Assembly: GCA_949752795.1 (NCBI GenBank)
Contig: CATKHW010000009.1
Span: forward strand, 1,736,001 to 1,800,000
Source: Hyperoodon ampullatus
Taxonomy: Eukaryota > Chordata > Mammalia > Artiodactyla > Ziphiidae
Length of the DNA: 64,000 nt
Direction: 5' to 3'
The translations under genes and the position numbers were made by a program. The notes beneath the pieces were generated by a model, which ran no database searches, was not told the DNA's origin, and saw only the letters and a program-made list of their open reading frames with translations. Positions 30,801 through 41,231 of the stretch are shown one piece after another (the first letter of the stretch is position 1; each line of letters opens with the position of its first letter).

Positions 30801-31992
30801 CATCACATTTATCCATGGTTTTCATATCACGATGCTCCATGAACTTTGTCATCACAATGCTCCCTGACACTTGTCGTCAGTATGCTCCTTGAACCCTGTC
30901 ATGACAAGGCTCCATGAATTTTCCATGCTCCAAGACCCCTGAAATCACAATGCTGCATGCCCTTTTCATCACAAAGCTCCATGACGCATGTCATCAGAAT
31001 GCTCCATGGCCTTCTCATCACAATGCTGCATGCCCTTGTCATCACAATGCTCCAAGACACCTGTAATCACAAGGCTCCATGCCCTTTTCATCTCAATGCT
31101 CCATCAACACTGTCATCACAATGCACCCTGCCCATCATCATAATGCTTCATGCTATTGACATCACAATGAAATCATAATGCTCCATGTTCTCTGTCATCA
31201 CAATGCTGCAAACCCTTGTTATCACAATGTTCCATAACAGTTGTCATCACAACTCCCCATGACACTCATCTTCACAATTATCCAATGTCTTCTCATCAAA
31301 ATGTTCCATGAACTTTGTCATCACAATGCTCAATACACTTGTCATCACTATGCTCCCTGACAGTTGTCGTCAATATGCTCCTTGAACCCTGTCATGACAA
31401 TGCTCCATGCCTTTTTCATCACAATGATCCATGCCCTTTTCTTCACAGTGCTCCTAGACCCCTGTAATCACAATGCTCCATGCCCTTGTCATCACAAAGC
31501 TCCATGATGCATGTCATCAGAACGCTCCATGTTTTTCTCAGCAGAATGTTCCATGCCCATGTCATCACAATGCTCCATGACCCCTGTCATCACAATAATC
31601 CATGACCACTGTCATCACAACGCTCCATGACCCCTGACAACACAATGATCCGGGACTCTTGTCATTAAAATTCTCCATAATCCTTGTCATCACAATGATC
31701 CATGCCCTTGTCATCCCAATGCTCCATGACCCCTGTAATCACAATGCTCCGAGACACTTGTCATCACAGTCCTCCATGACCCTTGTCATCACAATGCTCC
31801 ATGCATTTTTCAGCAAAATGCTACATGACCTTGTCATCACAATCCTCCATGACCCTTGGGATCACATTGCTTCATGCCCTTGTCATCTCTGTCTTTCTTT
31901 TCTGGTTTTTACAGATTTTCAGAAGTCCCTTTTGACCGGGGGGAATTGACAATTCTTTGTAGTGCGGATTTGCATTGTGCACTTACTTGATT

Positions 31993-33740
31993 GGCCAAAA
32001 AGAGCGTATGTGTTTTCTCCTGAATATATTCAGCAGAAAATGCATACGCTCTTTTTGGCCAAGTGCATCATTGTCAAAGTTGTTACGCTTTTCCTGTGCT
32101 TCAAAGGCGATTCCAATTTACCTCGTGAAATATGTTTTGTGCAATTCTGCCTCATTTTCAAGTCCACTTCGTTGCCTTCCCTCAACTGATTTTTGGAAGT
32201 GAGTTGTCCTTTATAACTCTGCAGGTTTGTGAATTGATCTGCCCCAAACTCCAATTTTCAACTCGCGTTTTTGTGAGCTGACCGCAAATCCACAATTTTG
32301 CTTCAGGACATATACTTGTTCCGGGGGTGCAGGCTGACGCTTTGGTTAATTCTTCTTCCAGACGGGAAATTAGACTGACATATGTCCGTCCAAATGCCTA
32401 CAGCTACTCTCTGATTGGTTCTCCCTCTTCCCTTTCATCCTCTGCACAATTTGCAAACTGTGCAAAGCAGGAGGTTATAGGGGCTGACTTACCAAGGTGG
32501 GAGATTGATAGTAAAGCAGTTGGATTGCCAAACTGGAGCACAAGCAGAGGAAAAATTAGGAGCCTTTTACAAATCTTACGCCATCACAGGGTGTCCATTC
32601 TCTAGGTTTCCCATACATGTTATAACTGTAGTTATATTCCCTTCTACCTGGAGAGTTGGGACACATGGAATGGGTGGCATGCAATACTGCTTTAAAGGGT
32701 CCGCATTTTCTCACTCAATCTCACCAGTCCTCTCATTCCCAAGTGTCCAGCCTTATGTCTCATCTAGCTCTCTTTGCAGATAGCGTCATTTCAGGTTTCA
32801 TCAGAACCCCTGAATGCATTGTGTAAGAATTTCGCTTTTTTTTTGGTTTTGTTTTGTTTTGTTTTTGAAATTCATTTTTATAATGGGTTTGAGCTGATTT
32901 TCACCGACGTGTTTATGCCGGTCTAGACACACTTGATTCCCTTATGGAGACATATCAATATATAGGTTTTAAGATTCTTACTAGTCAGATATATTCCTCA
33001 TCGGGGAATAGGTGTGTTGAGTCCCGTTCACTGAGGAAGGTGTAGGTTTTGTCTATTCTGTATTTGGTTTATGGAATGGTACCTGTGCTAATATCAAACT
33101 CTGGCTTTATGCATCAGCCCAACTCTCCTTCCCGCTTAAGCAGGCATCAGAGTGTTTTCTCAATGTGAGACTCTGTTCTCTTTCCTAACTCAGTTCATGT
33201 GTAGCCATGTTTACAGGACCTTCCTAAGTGATATCTTATGATAAGTTTCTTTTTCTGTGTGACTTATTTCACTTAGAATCATCGTACCTAAATCCACTCA
33301 TTATGCTGCTACTGGCCTTATGACATTGATTTTATGTCTGAGTGATATTCTTTTGAACAAAATTACCACAAGTTCTTTACGCAATTTTCTCTTTCCTGGA
33401 ATATTTAAGGTGTACTGAAGTTGAGGTTCTTGTTTGCAGAGCAGCCTTAAATATTGGGGTGCCTGTGTCTTGTTGATATTTAGTCTTCCCAAGTTATAGG
33501 CCCATGAGTGGAAGTGCCCTATGCTCGGTAGCTTTGTATTTAAATGTTTTAGGAAACGGCATACACTTCTTCAGATTGGCTCTTGGATATTTATACCCCA
33601 CCCATCAGCGTGAGTAGCTCCCTGTTCTCAATGGCCTCTCCTGCATTTCTGGTTTGTACACATTTTTTGGATGGTCTTTCTGAGCAGTGGAAATTGAGAC
33701 TTCTTTGTTGTGCGGATTTGCATTTCCTGCTTGATTGCTT
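31993..33740. repeat. 1.7 kb satellite unit 1 (1,748 bp)
   Basis: Phased on the palindrome, which lies at 31,993-32,060 (68 bp, 34 bp arms, 3 mismatched pairs). Both arms differ from the common form at the same mirrored pair (A at 32,003 and T at 32,050), so pairing is kept. The L1-like half runs from about 32,900 to 33,740. Confidence 0.85.
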
Positions 33741-35491
33741 GGCCAAAAACTCTGTATGTGTTTTTTTCCTGAAGATATTCACGAAAAAACGCATACACCG
33801 TTTTGCCCAACTGCATCATTTTAGAAATTCTCCTGCTTTTCATATGCTTTAAATGTGAGTCCAATCTACCTTTTGAAATCTGTTTCCTGCAATTCTGCCT
33901 CTCATTTAGATCCTCTTCGTTGCCGTACCTGAATATATTTCTGGACGTTGGTTATCATTTTTATCTTTGCAGGTCTTTGAATTATCTGCTCCTGAGCTCC
34001 ATTTTACAACTCGCATTTTTTGTGAGCTGGCCGCCAAACCATTGTATTGCTTCCGGCCCTATTCTGGTTCTGGGGAGGCAGGCTGAGCCTTTGGTTAATT
34101 ATTCTTCCTAATGGGAAATTAGAGTGACATGTGCCTGTCAAAACTCCTACAGCTAGTCTCTCAATGGTTCCCCCTCTTCCCGTTTATCCTCTGCACAAAT
34201 TGCAAACTGTGTGAAACAGGAGGTTAAAGGTGCTGATTCTCCAAGTGGGGAGATTGTTAATAATTTGGCTGGAATTGTGAACCCCAGCACCAGGAGATCA
34301 AAAATGAGGTGCATTTTCGACACCTTTCCTGATCACACAGTGTACATTCGTCTCGGTTTCCCAGGCATGTTTTCGCTTTCGGAAGATTCCCTTGAACCTG
34401 AAGATTTGGGACCCATGGAATGGGTACCAGGCAGTATTACTTTAAAAGGTCTGCATTTCCTCACCCAGCCTCTCTAACATGTCTTAGCGTGCATAGCTTC
34501 CAGCCTTATATATCATCCTGCTGTCGGTCTACATGTGTTCAATCCTTGTTACATCGTAGCCCTTCAACAAAAGTTGTAAGAATTTTTGTCTGTCTCACTG
34601 TTTTTATACATATTTTTAAATTTATTTTTATATTGGTTACAGCTGATTTTCAAAGCTCTGTTTTTTGCTGCTGTGCATCCACTTGATTCATGTACTGTGA
34701 GACAACAATAAATTCTTTTTCAGATGCTTACCAGTCACATGTAATATTTTCCAGTGACTTGAGTGCGCTGAGTGCAGTTCTTTGAGGTACCGTGTAGGCC
34801 TTGTCAGTTATTCAATTTGGTACTTGGAATGGTACCTTTGCTAATTTCAACTTCCTGGATACTACCTCACACTTCCCCACCTTTCCCATTTAGCAGCCTT
34901 ATGTCTATTTTCTACATATTTGACTATGTTTCTGTTTTGTAATTTATTTCATGTGTAGCCATTTTTGATTCCACCTTTAAGTGACATCTTATGATATGTG
35001 TCTTTTTCTTTCTGACATAGGTCACTTAGAATGATCATATGTATCTCCTCCAGAATTGTTACAACTGGCCTTATTTCATTGATTTCTGGATGAGTAATAT
35101 TCCACTCTACATAAGTACCCCATCTCTTTTATCAATTTTATCCTTCCAGGGACATGTATTTTATATCCAATTTGAGGCCCTTTTTAACAGAGAGGTGGTA
35201 AACGTTAGGGTGCCTGTTTTCTGTCGATTTTTGTTTTTCCCAAGGTATACGCCCATGAGTGCAAGTGCCCTATGCTCTGTAGCTCATTTTTTAGATGTTT
35301 TAGCAAACACAATACACTTCTCCAGAGTGGCCGTTGGCAAATTACATTTCCACTATCAGCCTCACAGGGCTCCCATTTCTCCTCACCCTGTCCTGCATTT
35401 CGGGTGTTTACACTTTATGTGGATGGCCCTTCTGACTGATGTGAAGTGATACATTTTGTAGTATTGATTTCCAGTGCCCACCTGTTTGGTT
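33741..35491. repeat. 1.7 kb satellite unit 2 (about 1,751 bp)
   Basis: The palindrome at about 33,741-33,809 is badly eroded (GAAGATATTC at the centre, several arm mismatches). Overall this is one of the most diverged units, as expected near an array edge. Confidence 0.85.
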
Positions 35492-36130
35492 GGATAAAAA
35501 GTGTGTATGGCCTTTACTTGAATATATTCAGAAAAAATGCATACGCCCTTTTTGGCCAACTGCATCATTGGCGATGTTCAGCCCCTTTTCTTGTGCTTTA
35601 ATGGGGAGTCCTTTCTACCTCTTCAAATCTGTTTCCTGCCACTCTCTCTTGCTTACAAGTCCTTTTCCTTGACTTACCTCAACACATTTTTTGACAATAG
35701 ATATTTTCAACTCTGCAGTTTTATGAATTTTAGTGCACCTGAGTTCCATTTTTCAACTTGTGTTTTTGGAAACTGGACACAAAACAGCGGGATTTCCTCT
35801 AGCACTATTCTGTTTCCGTGGCAATTCTAGCCTTTGATGAATTTGTCTTCCGGATTGGAAATTAGAGTGGCATGTGCCTGTCTAAACACCTAAGACTTGT
35901 CTCTAAATTTTTCTCAACCTTCCGCTTCATCCTCTGGACAAACTCCAAACTGTGTGCAACAGGATGTTGACGGTGCTGATATTCCCAAGTGAGGAGATTG
36001 TTAGGAAAGATGCTGGAGGGGTGAACCCGAGCACCAGGCGATGAGGAGATGAGGTGCCTTTTCCAAACTGTTTCCGATCAAACGGTGTACCATCCTCTAG
36101 GTGTGACAGGAATGTTTTAGCCGTAGATAG
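35492..36130. repeat. 1.7 kb satellite unit 3, truncated at its right end
   Basis: The palindrome at 35,492-35,557 has an altered left arm. Unit homology stops near 36,130, about 640 bp into the unit, after the GTTTTAGCCGTAGATAG stretch. The rest of the unit is replaced by the transposon complex. Confidence 0.8.
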
Positions 36131-36344
36131 GGCCCCGTGCATATAAGGGGAACACCAGGGTTTTTTTCCAAATTAGTGCCTCCCCGAACCCCAAACTGGG
36201 GAATGTTTAAGCTATGGCTACACATATGTCCATTAAGGGCCTTGGAAAATAGGCAGAGTCCAAACTTTAGATGATTGAAATCTTCAGAGTCAGAAGTGCT
36301 CACCATCGGCCTTGCTTAGGTTACATTTTATCTGTCATTGATAG
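36131..36344. other. Unassigned sequence at the left edge of the transposon complex
   Basis: About 210 bp not recognisable as satellite, L1 or the ERV. A minus-strand frame is open across most of it (36,097-36,306) but continues into satellite sequence and shows no motif I know. It may be part of an older insertion that interrupted the satellite. Confidence 0.5.
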
Positions 36345-36556
36345 ATGATGACAATAAAAATATCTATTCTTTTTCAGATTATTTCCCCTTATATGTTACT
36401 GCAAAATATTCAGTGTAGTTCCCTGTGCTATACAGTAGATCCTTGTTGATGATCTGTTTTATACATAGCAATGTGTATGTGTTAATCACAAACTGTTAAT
36501 TTATCCCTTCTCCTAACTTTCCCCTTTGGTAATAATAAATTATAAGATTTTATACT
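36345..36556 (-). mobile_element. L1 3'UTR fragment, antisense
   Basis: Reads as the reverse complement of a cetartiodactyl L1 3' end, with landmarks CTTTTTCAGATTA, GTGCTATACAGTAGATCC and CCCCTTTGGTAAT. Only about 200 bp is present and there is no ORF2. The same landmarks appear, more altered, inside each 1.7 kb satellite unit, so this fragment helps show where the satellite came from. Confidence 0.75.
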
Positions 36557-36870
36557 TCTCAGAAATGGGGAAGCTGAAAGAGAGGTATCATTTTCAATGG
36601 AAAAGCATTCAAAACAAGATTGAAGCTTCAGCCAAGAGTATTCGATGTACATCCTTGGGAATAAATCACTTCATTTCTCTAATGTTGACCTGACAAATAA
36701 GACAGACGTCTTCACTGAACTTGCTTATAATAAAGTGATGGAAATATCAAATGTAAGTCTTAGAAACATCTTATTTTACCCGAGCCTTATACACTGCTCT
36801 ATGTTAACTACAGTTTGGCTCACACATCTGTTCATTGAAGTTACAATGTTCTCAATTTCTGTTACTGATC
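36557..36870. other. Unassigned AT-rich sequence between L1 fragment and ERV
   Basis: About 310 bp with no satellite or L1 landmarks. A plus-strand frame runs 36,645-37,142, but its second half overlaps the putative antisense LTR and it has no recognised domain; I do not call it a gene. Confidence 0.45.
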
Positions 36871-37290
36871 CTCCAGAGTGGACCCCAACAGGAGTCCCCG
36901 TGCCCAGTGTCAATGGAGCCAACAGATCAAGACTGAGTTTGGTTCAGAAGCAAAGGAAACTTTATATTTTGAAAACAGAATGGAGAGGTGAGAGCGTGCA
37001 CTCCCCCGCGGGCTGTGGGCTGGGCTCCTGTGTAGGGGTCCCGGCAGCGTCATCGGGAGGGAGGGGATGGAGCTCTCGAGGGCTGGGTTGGCTGCAGCTC
37101 AGGCTCTATGTAGCGGAGTCTGCATGGGACCCCGCTAGCTGAGGTGTCGACCCAGCCATTCTGCACTAGGAAATCATGTCTGAAGTGCCGGGTGTGGGAC
37201 CGCTGCATGTGGAACCCTAGGAGCACGTGAAATTAGACAAAGCACAAAGGAAAACAGGTTAGACTTTATTTTATTGCCCAGATTCTCTTT
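36871..37290 (-). mobile_element. Putative ERV long terminal repeat (3' LTR), minus strand
   Basis: On the minus strand this stretch lies downstream of the ERV pol remnant. It contains an AATAAA polyadenylation-like signal near 37,270, a GC-rich stretch, and an AAATATAAAG element followed by a C/T-rich tail ending near GGGGTCCACTC (about 36,880). That order is typical of the U3-R-U5 end of gammaretrovirus-like LTRs. No matching 5' LTR was found to the right, so the boundaries are guesses and the call rests mainly on position and composition. Confidence 0.45.
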
Positions 37291-38099
37291 TTATCTCCCA
37301 GAAATTTTTAATGAACGTTGCCAGAGATGAACACCTCCTCTGCTTTTTGTCCCGTTCCTCATTCTTGGGGTGCTGAGGGTGCAGACCCCTGTTTTGTAAC
37401 TGCTTCATGCTGAGGTGGGAGCCCTCATACACGGGGGAGGAGAAAAATTTCTCCCCAGCAGCCTCCAGGTGAGGTTGATTGTACCAAGGCCTCCTGCCTC
37501 ACTGCTCCTCCACCTGAGCACCAGCATTGGAAGTGTTATAGATTCGATTGACCTTTAAGGGTCCAGGAAAGAGATGCACAGAGATGCTGTTGTGGCAGGT
37601 TTCACCCCACCCCACATTTGTTCGGCGACCTTAGGCTGACGGTTTTTGCCAGCCTAGATGCTCTGACCAGTAGTCTGTGCTTTCTTTAATTAGGTCCCTG
37701 AATTAATGTACAAACAGTACCATGTGACAGAGCCCTGCCCGCTCAACTCCCAGACAGTCCAGCGTCAGTGGTGATACAGGACCATGACATCCACTGAGTC
37801 AACGGCCTTTTGAAGTAGCCAGCATTCCAGCCGGTCATATTGGCCACCATCACCGCGGTGTTTGTAGGGTTTACTATGGTGAAATTGTGAATAAACGATT
37901 CCCCCGCCAAGCTTATTAGCTCCCCTCTGGGTGCAGTAAGTCCTCCAAGCAGTAGTCTGCTCTTTCGGCGTACAGACTTGTTTTCTGAGAGAAACTCCAG
38001 GTCAAGTGATGGTCACACGTGTCTTCTTGGGGGCCCATTGCCCCCGTTTGTCTCTCTGGAGTTTGGAGTTGGAGGGCCTCCTCACTCGAGGTCAGTGTG
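37291..38099 (-). mobile_element. Degraded 3' internal region of the ERV
   Basis: This continues the minus-strand ERV between the reverse-transcriptase connection region and the putative LTR. Stops are frequent in all frames. No RNase H, integrase or envelope motif is recognisable, and at about 0.8 kb the interval is far too short to hold them in full. A large internal deletion plus decay is the simplest reading. Confidence 0.5.
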
Positions 38100-39064
38100 T
38101 CCACAGAGCGACCCCTGCAACTTCAGGGCATGATGGGTGGTTAGGATCACCACGTGGGGTCCTTTTCCCTTAGGAGGGAGCTGGCCTTGCGGGCTGCTGA
38201 TTTCCAGCTTTTTAGATACCCCAGTATCCTGGCCTGATGGGGAAGTGAGCAAAGCCCTTTGTGACCATAGTTTGTCATACCTGAAGGGCATTCTTGTGTT
38301 GCTCCATTTCAAGTGGTCCCAGTTTTTGCACTAAGGCTCCAAGGGTGATTAACCTTTGACCGGGTATGTAAAGTTCAAAGGGTTTAGCTAAATTAGGGAG
38401 TTCCTGGGCAAGGACCTGAATTGACTGCTCTTTCCATTCTTGAAAGGCTGTTTCTGGATTCTATCCTAAAGGATCATCATCTTTTCGTGTCAGTGTTTCA
38501 TGTAGAGGCCCAGCTATTACACTGTAGTTATGGATCCAGATGCAGAAAACCTTGGCCTCCCCAGGAACCCCTAAGCTGTCTTCTAGTTTTAGAAGAGGTA
38601 AGGCTGCAAATGGCTTCTTCCCTATCCTGGGATGCATTTCTCCTAATATCTGTGAGAATGAAGCCCAGGCATGTCACCTTAGCCTGGGACATTTGAGCCT
38701 TTTTCTTGGACACCTTCTATCATTTCTTGGCTAGGGAGTTCAGAGGCGTCTTTAGTAGACCTGACAATCAGAATGTCATCTGCATATTGAAGGAGGGTTC
38801 CCTTTTACAGAGGTAGAACTTTTAGGTCTTTAGAGGACATTTCCCCAATGATGGTGTGGGGATTTTTGAACCATTGGGGCAGGACGGCCCAGCATTATTG
38901 CTTTTGTTGCATGTTGTGTCCTGCCACTCACAAGCCAAAAGTTCTTGTGACTCTGAGATGATTGGAATACAGAAGAAGGCATCATTGAAGTCTAATACAG
39001 AATGCCATGGCCTGGTGGATGGTAGAATGACCAGCAGGGTGTAGGAAATAGGAGCTACTGGATG
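38100..39064 (-). pseudogene. ERV pol pseudogene: gammaretrovirus-like reverse transcriptase
   Basis: Read on the minus strand, this is the core of a retroviral reverse transcriptase broken by frameshifts and stops. In order there is a fingers/palm start with the motif DAFFC (38,969-38,983), a degraded segment with PTPSL, the catalytic box QYADD (38,775-38,789, equivalent to the YxDD active site), a thumb-like stretch with KKAQ and CLGFIL (about 38,640-38,710), a TRRQLRG segment, and a connection-like segment with KPFEL and SKKLE (38,195-38,380). This order and the wording of the motifs match class I (gammaretrovirus-like) ERVs. The frame changes at least between 38,710 and 38,775 and again near 38,528, so it is non-coding. 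It is an old insertion inside satellite DNA, flanked by L1 sequence. Confidence 0.85.
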
Positions 39065-39330
39065 TATATCCTCGGTGGCTTCACTGACTGTCCTGATATA
39101 CTTTACCAGGTCTCCAGCAGCCCATGGGGCTCTCGTGGTCTGGCCAATCCCAGGATATGGAGCTCACTTGGGCTGCACCCACCACACCACAGCCCACAGG
39201 GCTCTTGTGGTCAACTCTTTCCCAGAGTATGGATCTCATCTGTGCAGCTACACAGCAGCCCATGGGGCTCTCATAGTCAGGCCCTTCGCAGGATACGGAG
39301 CTACCATGGGCAGGTACCCCAGCAGGGCTG
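39065..39330 (-). repeat. Triplicated 66-72 bp repeat within the ERV
   Basis: Three imperfect direct repeats start at 39,116, 39,188 and 39,254, each beginning with a CAGCCCAT(or CA)GGGGCTC-like string and ending in a GGATATGGAGCTCAC-like string. They sit just upstream (minus-strand sense) of the reverse-transcriptase fingers, where unique pol sequence would be expected. Confidence 0.75.
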
Positions 39331-40440
39331 GACCCACAGGAACCGTGCACATAGCCCAACTTGCAGAGAACCCCCAGCTCACCTGTCGCTCACAGCTGAC
39401 ACAGAACACCTCAGAGCAGGGCTTGAACTAACAAACAACAGCTCTGACAGTTCTGTGTCCCTGGTTATCACTCTGTGTGGCCTCTCTCTGCCTGCTCTTC
39501 CAGACACTTCCACTGCAGTCAGGGCACCAGGCCTCTGTCTCCACCCACCATCACTCCTCTCGCTGACTCCTGGGTTCCTCTCATTAGGAGAGCGTCTTCT
39601 TGAAGTTGTTTTCCACTCATGGACCAGATAAAATGATAAGAAAACAAGCTGCAGCTGCAGCCCCTTGTCTATCCTGACTCTCAAGAGCCCACACCTGTTC
39701 CTTCGGCCAGTCCCGTTTAACAAGTTTCATTTTCTGCAACTGTGAGCCCCTGAGGGGTGAGGATTGGCTGATTTGGGCAGCCTGACACTGCCTGCCAGCC
39801 CTCCCCAGGTGTGCCTGGGTTGAGGTCAATATAAGCACCTCTCCAGTCAGCAAGAGCTCCTGTAGCTGTGCCTGACGCCATATTCTCTGCCCCGTCAGCA
39901 GTGTCGGGGCTGGGGTGGTGGGAGGGAGTGAGGAGCCGTGGCTCTGTGGGTGGCCCAGTGTGAGTGGGGCACTGCTGGACTTTCTGCAGGAGTTGCCAGG
40001 CTGCCACCTGCTGAAGAAGAGGATGTGTCACCCATACCTGCCGCTGGAATTTCTCCCCAGGCAGAGGTGAGGAAGTAAAAAAGCAGTAGGGGCCATGGCA
40101 GGAGGGGTATCTCAGGCAGGGAAATGGAAAGCTTCCAGAAGAGCATCTGGGGCCAGGACCATCCTGGCTGGCCTACAGGCACCAAGTCGGCCTGCGTGCA
40201 GTCGCTGGTGTGGCTCCCTAGCCCTTCCTCTAGGCTTGCAAGTTCTTGTACATATTCAGGTGTTTTACCTGGAAAGGGTGGGAAGAGTTCAGCTGAAGCA
40301 GGACTGGTGCTCAGTTCACATTTACTTACAGTCGCCTCGACACAGTCCCCCAGTTTTGCAATGAGGATGCTCCTTGTGGGGGGAATCGCTGCTGACTGCA
40401 TGGGAGATTATTTCACACCTCTGACCAACTTAAGAATTTT
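39331..40440 (-). pseudogene. Probable ERV gag/protease remnant
   Basis: GC-richer sequence continuous with the pol remnant on the minus strand, in the position of gag and protease. Minus-strand frames are open at 39,379-39,723, 39,717-40,031 and 39,895-40,401 and partly chain together by overlap, which would fit a once-coding region with frameshifts. I cannot identify a matrix, capsid, zinc-knuckle or protease active-site motif with confidence; one proline/serine-rich part is compatible with a gag linker. Position is the main evidence. It could instead be unrelated sequence captured next to the ERV. Confidence 0.4.
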
Positions 40441-40659
40441 TTACCACTGGAGCAAGTGCCCTTATACGATTTTCCTCTGTATAACTGGTGGTTTCTGGTT
40501 TTTTTTTTTTTCCTTTTTTCTTTTTGGTACAAGGTAGATTTTATTTATTCCTCTTTTTTTAATTTACAGATATAAACATAGAAATAATGCATTAATATAA
40601 AGACGTCTATATGAAGGGAAAAACTTTTTTTCCGTTTTATTTTATTAAATGTTATTTAT
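40441..40659. other. T-rich low-complexity stretch between ERV and L1
   Basis: It contains T runs at about 40,499-40,512 and 40,624-40,640 plus ATTT-rich sequence. It may hold the decayed poly(A) tail, read antisense, of the L1 that follows. No gene is seen. Confidence 0.55.
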
Positions 40660-41197
40660 TTATTTTTAATTTTTTTAAATTTATTTATTTCTTTTATACA
40701 GCAGGTTTTTATTGGATATCTATTTTATACATATAAGTGTGCACATGTGAATCCCAGTCTCCCAATTCATCCCACCACCACCCTCACATGACGTTCCCCC
40801 CTTGGTGTCCATATGTTTGTTCTCTACATCTGTGTCTCTATCTCTGCCCTGCAAACCGTTTCATCTGTACCATTTTTCTAGGTTCCACATATATGCATTA
40901 ATATACAATATTTGTTTTTCTCTTTCTGACTTACTTCACTCTGTATGACAGTCTCTAGATCCATCAAGGTCTCTACAAATGACCTAATTTCATTCCTATG
41001 TATGGCTGAGTAATATTCCATTGTATGTATGTACCACATCTTTATCCATTCGTCTGTCTGTGGGCACTTAGGTTGCTTTCATTACCTGGCTATTGTAAAT
41101 AGTGCTGCAATGAACATTATGGTGAATGTGTCTTTTTGATTTATGGTTTTCTCTGGGTATATGTCCAGTAGTGGGATTGCTGGATTATATGGTAATT

Positions 41198-41200
41198 CTA

Positions 41201-41213
<13 letters not shown>
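41198..41213. repeat. Target-site duplication, left copy
   Basis: The 16 bp string CTATTTTTAGTTTTTT precedes the SINE T-run and recurs immediately after it at 41,440-41,455. It is L1 sequence, so the SINE landed inside L1 element 1. The left copy merges with the poly(T), so its right edge is uncertain. Confidence 0.85.

Positions 41214-41231
<18 letters not shown>

Larger units (their letters stand above)
1..31887. repeat. satA: 24-25 bp tandem satellite array, left block
   Basis: The whole stretch is head-to-tail copies of a 24-25 bp monomer with core GTCATCACAATGCTCCATG, followed by a variable 5-6 base linker (usually CCCTT, ACCCCT or ACACTT). That gives roughly 1,280 monomers. Single-base variants (ATG to ATT, CTCC to TTCC, CATC to TATC) are common, and the order of variants recurs at long distance, which defines higher-order repeats. 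A few monomers are shortened, for example to about 13 bp before AAATCAAAATG. I do not recognise this as a named satellite. Open frames inside it are not genes: they end at the TGA of the CCATGACC variant and cycle through the peptides CHHNAP, LSSQCSM and VITMLH as 25 bp units shift frame. No transposon insertion is visible inside the block. Confidence 0.97.
31888..36130. repeat. L1-derived 1.7 kb satellite, left block (common cetacean satellite-like)
   Basis: About 2.4 units of a 1.7 kb tandem repeat. The block starts mid-unit, just before TTTCTGGTTTTTACA, directly after satA. Roughly half of each unit reads as the reverse complement of an L1 3' end: a 3'UTR-like stretch, then ORF2-antisense landmarks such as CACTTAGAATCATC, GGCTGAGGGATATTCC and GATTTGCATT. 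The other half (about 800 bp after the palindrome) is not L1 that I recognise. Established knowledge: the common cetacean satellite has this unit size and an L1 origin. Units in this block are more diverged from each other than those on the right. The block ends at about 36,130 in foreign sequence. Confidence 0.88.

Noticed and set aside
1..31887. CRISPR-like array (short direct repeats with variable linkers)
   Set aside because: Monomers are 24-25 bp with only 5-6 variable bases between them, no true spacers, no leader or cas genes, and the sequence is vertebrate.
32160..32185. CENP-B box in the 1.7 kb unit (CTTCGTTGCCTTCCC)
   Set aside because: The first half resembles the box, but the required A and CGGG positions are absent; other units have CTCGTTGCC, which also breaks TTCG.
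36645..37142. 165-codon plus-strand open frame as an exon or gene
   Set aside because: Overlaps the putative antisense LTR, with no recognised domain and no clear splice context.
39062..39631. 189-codon plus-strand open frame as a host gene
   Set aside because: It runs antisense to the ERV remnant and through the triplicated repeat; GC-rich sequence has few stops by chance.
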